Positions 34,340 through 44,467 are shown, counted from the first letter of the stretch. The stretch: 64,000 nucleotides of DNA from Streptococcus mitis (GCA_001914195.1 MKYF01000007.1:8712-72711); one strand, 5' to 3'. Notes: generated by a model from the letters alone, not told the origin. Program-made: numbers and translations.

Positions 34340-35404
34340 ATGACAACATTATTTTCAAAAATCAAAGAAGTAACAGAACTTGCTGCGATCTCAGGTCATG
34401 AAGCGCCTGTCCGTGCTTATCTTCGTGAAAAATTGACACCGCATGTGGATGAAGTGGTGACAGATGGCTTGGGTGGTATTTTTGGTATCAAACATTCAGA
34501 AGCTGCGGATGCACCGCGCGTCTTGGTCGCTTCTCACATGGATGAAGTTGGTTTTATGGTCAGCGAAATCAAGCCAGATGGTACCTTTCGTGTCGTAGAA
34601 ATCGGTGGTTGGAATCCTATGGTAGTCAGCAGCCAACGTTTCAAACTCTTGACTCGTGATGGTCATGAAATTCCAGTGATTTCAGGCTCTGTTCCGCCAC
34701 ATTTGACTCGTGGAAAGGGTGGACCAACCATGCCAGCTATTGCAGATATCGTCTTTGATGGCGGTTTTGCGGATAAGGCTGAGGCAGAAAGCTTTGGCAT
34801 CCGTCCTGGCGACACCATCGTACCAGATAGTTCTGCAATCTTGACAGCCAATGAAAAAAATATCATCTCAAAAGCCTGGGACAACCGCTACGGAGTTCTT
34901 ATGGTGAGCGAGTTGGCGGAAGCTTTGTCAGGTCAAAAACTTGGCAATGAACTCTATCTTGGCTCTAACGTCCAAGAAGAAGTTGGTCTTCGTGGTGCTC
35001 ATACTTCCACAACTAAGTTTGACCCAGAAGTTTTCCTAGCAGTTGACTGCTCACCTGCTGGTGATGTTTATGGGGGTCAAGGCAAGATTGGAGATGGAAC
35101 CTTGATTCGTTTCTACGACCCAGGTCACTTGCTTCTCCCAGGAATGAAGGACTTCCTTTTGACAACAGCTGAAGAAGCTGGTATCAAGTACCAATACTAC
35201 TGTGGTAAAGGCGGAACAGACGCTGGCGCAGCTCATCTGAAAAATGGTGGTGTCCCATCTACAACAATCGGAGTCTGTGCTCGTTATATCCATTCTCACC
35301 AAACCCTCTACGCAATGGATGACTTCCTAGAAGCGCAAGCTTTCTTACAAGCTTTGGTGAAGAAATTGGATCGTTCAACAGTTGACTTCATTAAAAATTA
35401 TTAA
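34340..35404 (+). CDS. pepA: Glutamyl aminopeptidase PepA (M42 family)
   Basis: 354 residues, cytosolic dinuclear-metal aminopeptidase that removes N-terminal Glu/Asp. Metal and catalytic motifs are visible: VASHMDEVGFM, AWDNRYG, GSNVQEEVGLRGA, AVDCSPAGD and YIHSHQTLYAMDD. The promoter contains TGGTAAAAT near 34307 and AGAAGGAATTG precedes the ATG. An immunity-like gene follows after 19 bases and probably shares the transcript. Confidence 0.94.
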   Translation: MTTLFSKIKEVTELAAISGHEAPVRAYLREKLTPHVDEVVTDGLGGIFGIKHSEAADAPRVLVASHMDEVGFMVSEIKPDGTFRVVEIGGWNPMVVSSQRFKLLTRDGHEIPVISGSVPPHLTRGKGGPTMPAIADIVFDGGFADKAEAESFGIRPGDTIVPDSSAILTANEKNIISKAWDNRYGVLMVSELAEALSGQKLGNELYLGSNVQEEVGLRGAHTSTTKFDPEVFLAVDCSPAGDVYGGQGKIGDGTLIRFYDPGHLLLPGMKDFLLTTAEEAGIKYQYYCGKGGTDAGAAHLKNGGVPSTTIGVCARYIHSHQTLYAMDDFLEAQAFLQALVKKLDRSTVDFIKNY

Positions 35405-35423
35405 ACTTAAGGAGGTGGTAGGG

Positions 35424-35720
35424 ATGGTAGAACCAAACCTAGAAAGCCTTATAAAAGATCTTTACAATCATGCTCGCCATGATTTGAGTGAAGATTTAGT
35501 TGCTGCTCTCCTAGAGACTGCTAAAAAACTGCCTACTACAAATGAGCAATTGCTGGCAGTTCGTCTCTCAGGTCTGGTCAATCATGAATTGCTCCTAAAT
35601 CCCAAACATCCAGCACCTGAGTTGCTCAACTTGGCTCGCTTTATCAAAAGAGAAGAAGCAAAGTACAGAGGAACCGCAGCTTATGCCCTTATGTTTGGTG
35701 AACTTTTTAAAATGCTTTGA
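35424..35720 (+). CDS. EntA-immunity-like bacteriocin immunity protein
   Basis: 98 residues from ATG 35424, chosen because AAGGAGGT stands 8 bases upstream; in-frame starts further up lie in pepA. The protein is all-helical (LESLIKDLYNHARHDLSEDLVAALLETAKKL, then repeated short helices) and resembles the EntA_Immun family of four-helix immunity proteins. No bacteriocin gene is adjacent, so it is an orphan that may protect against foreign class II peptides. Its 3' end lies within the terminator stem. Confidence 0.7.
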   Translation: MVEPNLESLIKDLYNHARHDLSEDLVAALLETAKKLPTTNEQLLAVRLSGLVNHELLLNPKHPAPELLNLARFIKREEAKYRGTAAYALMFGELFKML

Positions 35721-35747
35721 TTCCATTGTGAATCAAAGCATTTTTCT
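35707..35747 (+). terminator. Terminator of pepA/immunity transcript
   Basis: ATGCTTTGATTC (containing the stop codon) pairs with GAATCAAAGCAT, then TTTTT. Confidence 0.88.
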
Positions 35748-35804
35748 ATATGGTAGAAAAGCGATTCTTGATTAGGAAAAGAAAAAAGCCATCCCATTTA
35801 GGAT

Positions 35805-35910
35805 AGCTCTCAATGAAAATCAAAGAGCAAACTAGGAAACTAGCCGCAGGCTGTACTTGAGTACGGCAAGGCGACGTTGACGTGGTTTGAATTTGATTTT
35901 CGAAGAGCAT
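35805..35910 (-). repeat. BOX element, A-C type, fused to a gene end
   Basis: About 106 bases, reversed: CTCAATGAAAATCAAAGAGC, GGCAAGGCGACGTTGACG, GATTTTCGAAGAGCAT. The outermost bases have changed (AGCTCTC, GAGCAT). The last bases meet the stop codon of the Na/Pi cotransporter gene, so the element marks that gene's 3' end. Confidence 0.88.
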
Positions 35911-37541
35911 TAGATTTGTTCAGCGATGACCTTTTCAGCCAGATTCATAGCATGGTCTGACACTCGAGTATAGTGGGAAACAATATCGATAAAGTTGACC
36001 CCAGCTTGTGTTGAACACTCGCCCTTGTTGAGGCGTTTGATGTGGGTCTTTCTGAGAACACGTTCCATATTGTTGATTTCTTTATGGCGTTCAATCAGAC
36101 TTTGAGCTTTTTCAATATCATTGTTTTCCACGCTATCAAGGGCATCCTTGATAAAGCCAGTGGTTTTTTGATAGATATCAGCCAATTCCTGCAAAGCAGC
36201 TTCAGAGAACTCAACGTTTTTACGTTGAAGGTAGTCGGTCAGATTGATTAGGGCTTCTGCGTGATCCCCAATCCGTTCCAAATCACGGGATGAATCCAGG
36301 ATGTTTGTGAGCACTTCACTTTCTTTCTGGCTAAGGGCTTCACTTGAAAGAGTAATCAGGTAACGAGTCAATTTTTCATCAATGGTATTGATGGCTTCTT
36401 CCGTCTTGTGGCCTTTTTCAGCAACCTTTTCATTGAGGTCAATGATGTAGTTGTATGAAAGGTCAAAGGCTTTAGAAGCATAATTTCCCAAGTGAAGGAG
36501 TTCTTTTTTGGCATTTCCGAGAGCGATTGATGGTGCTTGTTTAATCAAATGCTCATCAAGATAAAGTGGCTCGTACTTGACAACTTCATCTTCACCAGGG
36601 ATGAGCTTGGTTACAAAGTAGGCCAAGGCTCCGATGAATGGAAATTGTACAATGGTGTTACTTACGTTAAAGGCACCATGAGAGAAGGCGATGGTCATCT
36701 CAGGTGAGAGGTGAAGGAGTGCCTGGAAGTACTCAATCATAGACGTAAATGGACCTAATAAGATTAAGCAAAGAATAGTCCCTAAAACGTTAAAGGTAAC
36801 GTGGGTTGCAGCAACGCGTTTCGCAGAGACATTGGCTCCAGCTGCCGCGATGATAACTGTTAAGGTTGTTCCGATATTATCCCCGAAGAGAACTGGTAGC
36901 GAACCTTTGAGGTCAAGGAATCCACCTGCATAGAGACCTTGTAAAATTCCGATTGTTGCAGAAGAAGCTTGGATGAGGACGGTAATCACCGCACCGGCAA
37001 AAACTCCTAATACAGGATTTTGTCCCAAGGTTACCATATATTCCTTAAATTGTGGTAAATCTTTAAGAGGGCTCATACCGGCACTGATGAGGTTGAGGGC
37101 GTAGAAGATTCCCCCTACACCAAACAGGATGCGCCCGATATTGTTTGCTGTTCTATTTTTGGTAAAGAAGAGGAACATGGTTCCAAGGAAAATCAGGGGT
37201 AAAGCATACTCGCCAAGCTTGAAACCGATGATAAAGGAAGTAACAGTGGTTCCTATGTTGGCTCCCATGATAATTCCGATAGCCTGTCTAAGAGTGAGAA
37301 GACTAGCGCTGACCAGTCCAACCGTGATAACTGTAACCCCTGTACTTGACTGAATCAGGGCAGTCACGACAATTCCGACTAAAACACCTAAAAAGGGATT
37401 GCTAGTGTACTTGTCAATGTAAAAACGAAGGCGATCTCCAGCAGCTTGTTGCAAACCGTCTCCCATGGTCTTGATACTATATAAGAATAGTCCCAGACCA
37501 CCTAAAAAGTGAAATAAAATTTCCTGCCAATTAATGGACAT
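35910..37541 (-). CDS. Na/Pi cotransporter family protein with PhoU-like C-terminus
   Basis: 543 residues. The N-terminal 310 residues hold two repeats of the Na_Pi_cotrans domain, each with the signature seen as GANIGTTVTSF and GDNIGTTLTVI, plus QSSTGVTV and QASSATIG. The C-terminal ~200 residues are helical PhoU-like (ILDSSRDLERIGDHAEALINL). Probably a phosphate or anion transporter in the membrane. Its 3' end abuts a BOX element, and TTTCTTTTTCCTCCG at the start (minus strand GGAGGAAAAAG) is a good ribosome-binding site. Confidence 0.9.
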   Translation of the reverse strand: MSINWQEILFHFLGGLGLFLYSIKTMGDGLQQAAGDRLRFYIDKYTSNPFLGVLVGIVVTALIQSSTGVTVITVGLVSASLLTLRQAIGIIMGANIGTTVTSFIIGFKLGEYALPLIFLGTMFLFFTKNRTANNIGRILFGVGGIFYALNLISAGMSPLKDLPQFKEYMVTLGQNPVLGVFAGAVITVLIQASSATIGILQGLYAGGFLDLKGSLPVLFGDNIGTTLTVIIAAAGANVSAKRVAATHVTFNVLGTILCLILLGPFTSMIEYFQALLHLSPEMTIAFSHGAFNVSNTIVQFPFIGALAYFVTKLIPGEDEVVKYEPLYLDEHLIKQAPSIALGNAKKELLHLGNYASKAFDLSYNYIIDLNEKVAEKGHKTEEAINTIDEKLTRYLITLSSEALSQKESEVLTNILDSSRDLERIGDHAEALINLTDYLQRKNVEFSEAALQELADIYQKTTGFIKDALDSVENNDIEKAQSLIERHKEINNMERVLRKTHIKRLNKGECSTQAGVNFIDIVSHYTRVSDHAMNLAEKVIAEQI

Positions 37542-37714
37542 TTCTTTTTCCTCCGAAAAATAATAACGGAATTTCTCCTATTCTATTTTAAAGGATAAAA
37601 GTAAATCTAACAAGTGTTAAGCTAAGATTTTAGAAAGAAAATTCGTTAGAATGGGCCTTAATTATATTAATTTTACCAATTTCTAACCTAGATATAGGTA
37701 TTTCCTTTTGTATA

Positions 37715-37742
37715 TTGACATTTAAAAGAAATATTTTAAAAT
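37715..37742 (+). promoter_or_regulatory. Promoter of the GH85 surface enzyme gene
   Basis: TTGACA (37715-37720), 16 bases, TAAAAT (37737-37742), about 100 bases before the ATG. The rest of the 37542-37714 gap holds no gene that I can support. Confidence 0.7.
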
Positions 37743-37795
37743 GAGGGAGGAATTATCTTGGTCCCTGTGATTGGGATAAAAATTTTATAAAGAAA

Positions 37796-37809
37796 GTTAA
37801 GCGCTTTCT
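37796..37809 (+). promoter_or_regulatory. cre-like CcpA site upstream of the GH85 gene
   Basis: GTTAAGCGCTTTCT fits the catabolite response element TGWAARCGYTTTCA in its whole core (11 of 14 positions). It lies downstream of the promoter, so CcpA would act as a roadblock when glucose is present. Inference. Confidence 0.55.
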
Positions 37810-37840
37810 TTTGCACAACAAAATCAATTAGGAGGAGAAA

Positions 37841-40800
37841 ATGAAGAATCCATTTTTTGAAAGACGTTGTCGTTACAGTATTCGTAAGTTATCAGTAGGA
37901 GCCTGCTCGCTGATGATTGGGGCTGTTTTATTTGCTGGTCCAGCCTTAGCAGAAGAAACTGCAGTTCCTGAAAATAACGGAGCCAATACAGCGCTTGTTT
38001 CAGGAGAGAGTGAGCATCCAACTAATGAAGCTGACAAGCAGCATGAAGGAGAACATGCTAGAGAAAATAAGCTAGAAAAGGCAGAAGGAGTAGCGACAGC
38101 ATCTGAAACTGCTTCGCCAGCAAGCAATGAAGCTGCAACTACTGAAACCGCAGAAGCAGCTAGCGCAGCTAAACCAGAGGAAAAAGCAAGTGGGGTGGCT
38201 GCAGAAGCACCATCTGCAGAAGCAAAACCTAAGTCTGACAAGGAAATAGAAGCAAAACCTGAAGCAACTAACCAAGGGGATGAGTCTAAGCCAGCAGCAG
38301 AAGCTAATAAGACTGAAAAAGAAGTCCAGCCAGATGTCCCAAAAAATACGGAAAAAACATTAAAACCAAAGGAAATCAAATTTAATTCTTGGGAAGAATT
38401 GTTAAAATGGGAACCCGGAGCTCGTGAAGATGATGCTATTAACCGCGGGTCTGTCGCCCTCGCTTCACGTCGGACAGGTCATTTAGTCAATGAAAAAGCT
38501 AGCAAGGAAGCAAAAGTACAAGCCCTATCCAACACCAATTCTAAAGCAAAAGACCATGCTTCTGTTGGTGGAGAAGAGTTCAAGGCCTATGCTTTTGACT
38601 ATTGGCAATATTTAGATTCAATGGTCTTCTGGGAAGGTCTCGTACCAACTCCTGACGTTATTGATGCAGGTCACCGTAACGGGGTTCCTGTATATGGTAC
38701 ACTCTTCTTCAACTGGTCTAATAGTATTGCAGATCAAGAAAAATTTGCTGAAGCTTTGAAGCAAGACCCAGATGGTAGCTTCCCAATTGCCCGTAAATTG
38801 GTGGATATGGCCAAGTATTATGGCTATGATGGCTATTTCATCAACCAGGAAACAACTGGGGATTTGGTTGAACCTCTTGGAGAAAAGATGCGCCAGTTTA
38901 TGCTCTATACCAAGGAGTATGCTGCTAAGGTAAACCATCCAATCAAGTATTCTTGGTACGATGCCATGACTTATAACTATGGACGTTACCACCAAGATGG
39001 TTTGGGAGAATACAACTACCAATTCATGCAACCTGAGGGAGATAAGGTTCCAGCAGATAACTTCTTTGCTAACTTTAACTGGGATAAGGCTAAGAATGAT
39101 TACACTATTACAACTGCCAACTGGATTGGCCGTAATCCTTATGACGTATTTGCAGGTTTGGAATTGCAACAGGGTGGTTCCTACAAGACCAAGGTCAAAT
39201 GGAATGACATTTTAGATGAAAATGGGAAATTGCGCCTTTCTCTTGGTTTGTTCGCCCCAGATACCATTACAAGTTTAGGAAAAACTGGTGAAGATTATCA
39301 TAAGAATGAAGATATCTTCTTTACAGGTTACCAAGGTGATCCTACTGGCCAAAAACCAGGTGATAAAGATTGGTATGGGATTGCTAACCTAGTTGCGGAC
39401 CGTACGCCAGCAGTAGGTAATACTTTTACTACTTCTTTTAATACAGGTCATGGTAGAAAGTGGTTCGTAGATGGTAAGGTTTCTAAGGATTCTGAGTGGA
39501 ATTACCGTTCAGTTTCAGGTGTTCTTCCAACATGGCGCTGGTGGCAAAAATCAACTGGTGATAAGTTGAAAGCAAGCTATGATTTTGAAGATGCTTATAA
39601 TGGTGGAACTTCTCTCAAATTTGCAGGGGATCTTTCAGGTGCGACCAAGCAAGATGTGAATTTGTACTCTACTCGCTTGAAGGTGACAGATACAACCAAA
39701 TTGCATGTTGCCCACAAAGGAGGCAAAGGGACCAAGGTTTATGTAGAATTTGCAACCAAGAAAGATTATACCTACGGTGATGAAGCCGCCCGTAAAGAAT
39801 TGACAGTTTCAGATGACTGGACTACCAATGATTTTGATTTGAGTTCCTTGGCAGGTAAAACAATTTACGGTATTAAACTCTATTTTGAAAATGATAAAGA
39901 CTTAAAAGGTTATCAATTTAACCTGGGGCAATTGACCATCAGCAATAATCAAGATGCTCCTCAGGCACCAACCACAGTAGCTGTAGCCAAACAAGTTCTT
40001 AAAAATGCCCAAGAAGCAGAAGCGGTTGTGCAGTTTGAAGGAAACAAGGATGCAGATTTCTATGAAGTTTACGAAAAAGATGGAGACAGCTGGAAATTAC
40101 TAACTGGCTCATCTTCTACAACTATTTATCTACCAAAAGTTAGCCGCTCAGCAAGTGCTCAAGGTACAACTCAAGAACTGAAAGTTGTAGCAGTCGGTAA
40201 AAATGGAGTTCGTTCAGAAGCTGCAACCACAACCTTTGATTGGGGCATGACTGTAAAAGATACCAGCCTACCAAAACCGCTAGCTGAAAATATCGTTCCA
40301 GGTGCAACAGTTATTGATAGTACTTTCCCTAAGACTGAAGGTGGAGAAGGTATTGAAGGTATGTTGAATGGTACCATTACCAGTCTTTCAGACAAGTGGT
40401 CTTCTGGACAATTAAGTGGTAGTGTGGATATTCGTTTGACCCAGCCACGTACAGTTGTTAGATGGGTGATGGACCATGCTGGGGCTGGTGGAGAATCTGT
40501 AAACGATGGTTTGATGAACACCAAAGACTTTGACCTCTATTATAAAGATGCGGATGGTCAATGGAAGTTGGCTAAGGAAGTCCGTGGCAATAAAGCCCAT
40601 GTTACAGATATTACCCTTGACAAACCTATCACAGCTCAAGACTGGCGCTTGAATGTTGTCACTTCTGACAATGGAACTCCATGGAAGGCTATTCGTATCT
40701 ATAACTGGAAAATGTATGAAAAGCTTGATACTGAGAGTGTCAATATTCCGATGGCCAAGGCTGCAGCCCGTTCTCTAGGCAATAACAAGGTACAAGTTGG

Positions 40801-43114
40801 CTTTGCGGATGTACCAGCTGGAGCAACCATTACCGTTTATGATAATCCAAATTCTCAAACTCCGCTTGCAACCTTGAAGAGCGAAGTTGGAGGAGACCTA
40901 GCAAGTGCACCATTGGATTTGACAAATCAATCTGGTCTTCTTTACTATCGTACCCAGTTGCCAGGCAAGGAAATTAGTAATATCCTAGCAGTTTCCGTTC
41001 CAAAAGATGACAGAAGAATCAAGTCAGTCAGCCTAGAAACAGGACCTAAGAAAACAAGTTACGCCGAAGGGGAGGATTTGGACCTTAGAGGTGGTGTTCT
41101 TCGAGTTCAGTATGAAGGTGGAGCTGAGGACGAACTTATTCGCCTAACTCACGCGGGTATATCAGTATCAGGTTTTGATACGCATCATAAGGGAGAACAA
41201 AATCTTACTTTACAATATTTGGGGCAACCGGTACATGCTAATTTATCAGTGACTGTTACTAGTCAAGATGAAGCAAGTCCGAAAACTATTTTGGGAATTG
41301 AAGTAAGTCAGGAACCGAAAAAAGATTACCTAGTTGGTGATAGCTTAGACTTGTCTGAAGGACGCTTTGCAGTGGCTTATAGCAATGACACCATGGAAGA
41401 ACATTCCTTTACTGATGAGGGAGTTGAAATTTCTGGTTACGATGCTCAAAAGACCGGTCGTCAAACCTTGACGCTTCGTTACCAAGGTCATGAAGTCAAC
41501 TTTGATGTTTTGGTATCTCCAAAAGCAGCATTGAACGATGAATACCTTAAACAAAAATTAGCAGAAGTTGAAGCGGCTAAGAACAAGGTGGTCTATAACT
41601 TTGCTTCACCAGAAGTAAAAGAAGCCTTCTTGAAAGCAATTGAAGCGGCCGAACAAGTCTTGAAAGACCATGAAACTAGCACCCAAGATCAGGTTAATGA
41701 CCGACTTAATAAATTGACAGAAGCTCATAAAGCTCTGAATGGTCAAGAGAAATTTACGGAAGAAAAGACAGAACTTGATCGATTAACAGGTGAGGCTCAA
41801 GAACTCTTGGCTGCCAAACCAAACCATCCTTCAGGTTCTGCCCTAGCTCCGCTTCTTGAGAAAAACAAGGCCTTGGTTGAAAAAGTAGATTTGAGTCCAG
41901 AAGAGCTTGCAACAGCGAAACAGAGTCTGAAAGATCTGGTTGCTTTATTGAAAGAAGACAAACCAGCAGTCTTTTCTGATAGTAAAACAGGTGTTGAAGT
42001 ACACTTCTCAAATAAAGAGAAGACTGTCATCAAGGGCTTGAAAGTAGAGCGTGTTCAAGCAAGTGCTGAAGAGAAGAAATACTTTGCTGGAGAAGATGCT
42101 CATGTCTTTGAAATAGAAGGTCTAGATGAAAAAGGTCAAGACGTTGATCTCTCTTACGCTTCTATTGTGAAAATTCCAATTGAAAAAGATAAGAAAGTGA
42201 AGAAAGTCTACTTCTTACCTGAAGGAAAAGCAGCAGTAGAATTGGCTTTTGAACAAACGGATAGTCATGTCATCTTTACAGCACCACACTTTACTCATTA
42301 TGCCTTTGTTTATGAATCTGCTGAAAAACCACAACCTGCTAAACCAGTAGAAAAAGTTATTTCAAGCAAGGAACCAGCTGAAGGTGTCAAGAATTTGGTT
42401 GTGGATACTCCGAAATTAGAAGTCGAAGAGACAAGTATCGCCTTCGAACACCAAGAACGTCCAAATCCAAATCTTACAGTCGGTCAACGTCAACTTGTCC
42501 AAGCAGGGGTTGAGGGACAAATTCGCCGCTTGATTGAAGTAGATAGCCAAGGCAATCGTACGCTTCGCGCTACAGAAGTTTTGAAAGAAGCAAGCCCTGA
42601 AATCGTAGAAGTAGGTACTGGTCTCATTCCTGCCAATCCAGCACCACAAAACACAGATCTTCCAAAACCTACTAATCAACCGGCTTCTGATCAACAAAAG
42701 GCTCCTAAATTGGAAGTTCAAGAGGAAAAGGTTGCCTTTGATCGTCAAGAGCATGAAAATGCTGATATGCTAGTTGGGGAACAACGAGTCATCATACAGG
42801 GACGAGATGGTCTGTTGAGACATGTCTTTGAAGTTGATGAAAACGGTCAGCGTCGTCTTCGTTCAACAGAAGTCATCCAAGAGGCGATTCCAGAAATTGT
42901 TGAAATTGGAACAAAAGTAAAAACTGAACCAGCAGTAGCGCCTACACAAGAAAAACCAGCCCAAAATACAGAAGTTCAATCAGAAGAAGCAAGCAAACAA
43001 TTGCCAAATACAGGAACTGCTGATGCCAATGAAGCCCTAATAGCAGGATTGGCAAGCCTTGGTCTTGCTAGTTTAGCCTTGACATTGAAGCAGAAAAAAG
43101 AAGATGAAGATTAA
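37841..43114 (+). CDS. Cell-wall-anchored endo-beta-N-acetylglucosaminidase (GH85, Endo-D type)
   Basis: 1757 residues. YSIRK-type signal peptide (RYSIRKLSVGACSLMIG), Ala/Glu/Lys-rich spacer to about 185, then a GH85 domain. The catalytic pair is Asn335/Glu337 in YDGYFINQETTG, the N-x-E pattern of Endo-D/A/M. Carbohydrate-binding-like domains follow, then two Big-3-like Ig domains (about 1067-1145, 1150-1225), a helical stretch, two G5 domains (about 1524-1597, 1623-1697) and sorting signal LPNTG at about 1721 with membrane tail and KQKKEDED. It cleaves the chitobiose core of host N-glycans at the surface. Confidence 0.93.
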   Translation: MKNPFFERRCRYSIRKLSVGACSLMIGAVLFAGPALAEETAVPENNGANTALVSGESEHPTNEADKQHEGEHARENKLEKAEGVATASETASPASNEAATTETAEAASAAKPEEKASGVAAEAPSAEAKPKSDKEIEAKPEATNQGDESKPAAEANKTEKEVQPDVPKNTEKTLKPKEIKFNSWEELLKWEPGAREDDAINRGSVALASRRTGHLVNEKASKEAKVQALSNTNSKAKDHASVGGEEFKAYAFDYWQYLDSMVFWEGLVPTPDVIDAGHRNGVPVYGTLFFNWSNSIADQEKFAEALKQDPDGSFPIARKLVDMAKYYGYDGYFINQETTGDLVEPLGEKMRQFMLYTKEYAAKVNHPIKYSWYDAMTYNYGRYHQDGLGEYNYQFMQPEGDKVPADNFFANFNWDKAKNDYTITTANWIGRNPYDVFAGLELQQGGSYKTKVKWNDILDENGKLRLSLGLFAPDTITSLGKTGEDYHKNEDIFFTGYQGDPTGQKPGDKDWYGIANLVADRTPAVGNTFTTSFNTGHGRKWFVDGKVSKDSEWNYRSVSGVLPTWRWWQKSTGDKLKASYDFEDAYNGGTSLKFAGDLSGATKQDVNLYSTRLKVTDTTKLHVAHKGGKGTKVYVEFATKKDYTYGDEAARKELTVSDDWTTNDFDLSSLAGKTIYGIKLYFENDKDLKGYQFNLGQLTISNNQDAPQAPTTVAVAKQVLKNAQEAEAVVQFEGNKDADFYEVYEKDGDSWKLLTGSSSTTIYLPKVSRSASAQGTTQELKVVAVGKNGVRSEAATTTFDWGMTVKDTSLPKPLAENIVPGATVIDSTFPKTEGGEGIEGMLNGTITSLSDKWSSGQLSGSVDIRLTQPRTVVRWVMDHAGAGGESVNDGLMNTKDFDLYYKDADGQWKLAKEVRGNKAHVTDITLDKPITAQDWRLNVVTSDNGTPWKAIRIYNWKMYEKLDTESVNIPMAKAAARSLGNNKVQVGFADVPAGATITVYDNPNSQTPLATLKSEVGGDLASAPLDLTNQSGLLYYRTQLPGKEISNILAVSVPKDDRRIKSVSLETGPKKTSYAEGEDLDLRGGVLRVQYEGGAEDELIRLTHAGISVSGFDTHHKGEQNLTLQYLGQPVHANLSVTVTSQDEASPKTILGIEVSQEPKKDYLVGDSLDLSEGRFAVAYSNDTMEEHSFTDEGVEISGYDAQKTGRQTLTLRYQGHEVNFDVLVSPKAALNDEYLKQKLAEVEAAKNKVVYNFASPEVKEAFLKAIEAAEQVLKDHETSTQDQVNDRLNKLTEAHKALNGQEKFTEEKTELDRLTGEAQELLAAKPNHPSGSALAPLLEKNKALVEKVDLSPEELATAKQSLKDLVALLKEDKPAVFSDSKTGVEVHFSNKEKTVIKGLKVERVQASAEEKKYFAGEDAHVFEIEGLDEKGQDVDLSYASIVKIPIEKDKKVKKVYFLPEGKAAVELAFEQTDSHVIFTAPHFTHYAFVYESAEKPQPAKPVEKVISSKEPAEGVKNLVVDTPKLEVEETSIAFEHQERPNPNLTVGQRQLVQAGVEGQIRRLIEVDSQGNRTLRATEVLKEASPEIVEVGTGLIPANPAPQNTDLPKPTNQPASDQQKAPKLEVQEEKVAFDRQEHENADMLVGEQRVIIQGRDGLLRHVFEVDENGQRRLRSTEVIQEAIPEIVEIGTKVKTEPAVAPTQEKPAQNTEVQSEEASKQLPNTGTADANEALIAGLASLGLASLALTLKQKKEDED

Positions 43115-43203
43115 ATATCGAAAAATCTTGTGAAATCTTTCCTTATATTTCCAAAGTGTGATATAATAGTTTCGAATAAAATAAATAAAGGGGTTTTTGT
43201 AAC

Positions 43204-44403
43204 ATGGCAAAACTTACTGTTAAAGACGTTGACTTGAAAGGTAAAAAAGTCCTCGTTCGTGTTGACTTCAACGTACCTGTAAAAGATGGCGTGATTACCA
43301 ACGACAACCGTATCACTGCAGCTCTTCCAACTATCAAGTACATCCTTGAACAAGGTGGACGTGCTATCCTCTTCTCTCACCTTGGCCGTGTAAAAGAAGA
43401 AGCAGACAAAGCTGGTAAATCACTTGCTCCTGTAGCTGCTGACTTGGCAGCTAAATTGGGTCAAGACGTTGCTTTCCTTCCAGGTGTCACTCGTGGTGCT
43501 GAATTGGAAGCAGCTATCAACGCTCTTGAAGATGGACAAGTTCTCTTGGTTGAAAACACTCGTTATGAAGATGTTGACGGCAAGAAAGAATCTAAAAACG
43601 ATCCGGAACTTGGTAAATACTGGGCATCACTTGGAGATGGTATCTTCGTAAACGATGCATTCGGTACAGCTCACCGTGCACACGCATCTAACGTTGGTAT
43701 CTCAGCAAACGTTGAAAAAGCAGTTGCTGGTTTCCTTCTTGAAAACGAAATTGCTTATATCCAAGAAGCAGTTGAAACTCCAGAACGTCCATTCGTAGCG
43801 ATCCTTGGTGGTTCAAAAGTTTCAGACAAGATCGGTGTTATCGAAAACTTGCTTGAAAAAGCTGATAAAGTCCTTATCGGTGGTGGTATGACTTACACAT
43901 TCTACAAAGCACAAGGTATCGAAATCGGTAACTCACTTGTAGAAGAAGACAAATTGGATGTTGCGAAAGCTCTTCTTGAAAAAGCAAACGGTAAATTGAT
44001 CTTGCCAGTTGACTCAAAAGAAGCTAACGCATTTGCTGGTTACACTGAAGTGCGTGACACTGAAGGTGAAGCAGTTTCTGAAGGCTTCCTTGGTCTTGAC
44101 ATCGGTCCAAAATCTATCGCTAAATTTGACGAAGCTTTGACTGGTGCGAAAACAGTTGTATGGAACGGACCTATGGGTGTATTTGAAAACCCAGACTTCC
44201 AAGCTGGTACAATTGGTGTGATGGACGCTATCGTGAAACAACCAGGAGTTAAATCAATCATCGGTGGTGGTGACTCAGCTGCCGCAGCGATTAACCTTGG
44301 CCGTGCAGACAAATTCTCATGGATTAGTACGGGCGGAGGTGCTTCAATGGAACTTCTCGAAGGTAAAGTATTGCCAGGTTTGGCTGCACTTACAGAAAAA
44401 TAA
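43204..44403 (+). CDS. pgk: Phosphoglycerate kinase
   Basis: 399 residues; glycolytic transfer of phosphate from 1,3-bisphosphoglycerate to ADP. RVDFNVPVKDG and the nucleotide motif GGGDSAAAA with STGGGASMELLEGK at the C-terminus are the family hallmarks. Codon use is strongly biased, as expected for a highly expressed gene. The -10 is GATATAATA near 43160. The 3' end has a partial second copy downstream of the terminator. Confidence 0.97.
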   Translation: MAKLTVKDVDLKGKKVLVRVDFNVPVKDGVITNDNRITAALPTIKYILEQGGRAILFSHLGRVKEEADKAGKSLAPVAADLAAKLGQDVAFLPGVTRGAELEAAINALEDGQVLLVENTRYEDVDGKKESKNDPELGKYWASLGDGIFVNDAFGTAHRAHASNVGISANVEKAVAGFLLENEIAYIQEAVETPERPFVAILGGSKVSDKIGVIENLLEKADKVLIGGGMTYTFYKAQGIEIGNSLVEEDKLDVAKALLEKANGKLILPVDSKEANAFAGYTEVRDTEGEAVSEGFLGLDIGPKSIAKFDEALTGAKTVVWNGPMGVFENPDFQAGTIGVMDAIVKQPGVKSIIGGGDSAAAAINLGRADKFSWISTGGGASMELLEGKVLPGLAALTEK

Positions 44404-44467
44404 TTTCAGCCCGTTAGTCTCTACAAAATCTTGATTTTGTAGAAAAAGGAACAAAACTGAAACGTTA

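Noticed and set aside
37873..38379. A 168-codon minus-strand frame rich in Ala/Ser at the start of the GH85 gene
   Set aside because: It arises from the Ala/Glu-rich repeat codons of the surface protein on the other strand; low complexity, no start signal.
44419..44440. The perfect hairpin after pgk as the main terminator
   Set aside because: It is followed by AAAAAGG rather than a T-run; the ACAAAAAGGTG hairpin further on fits a terminator better.
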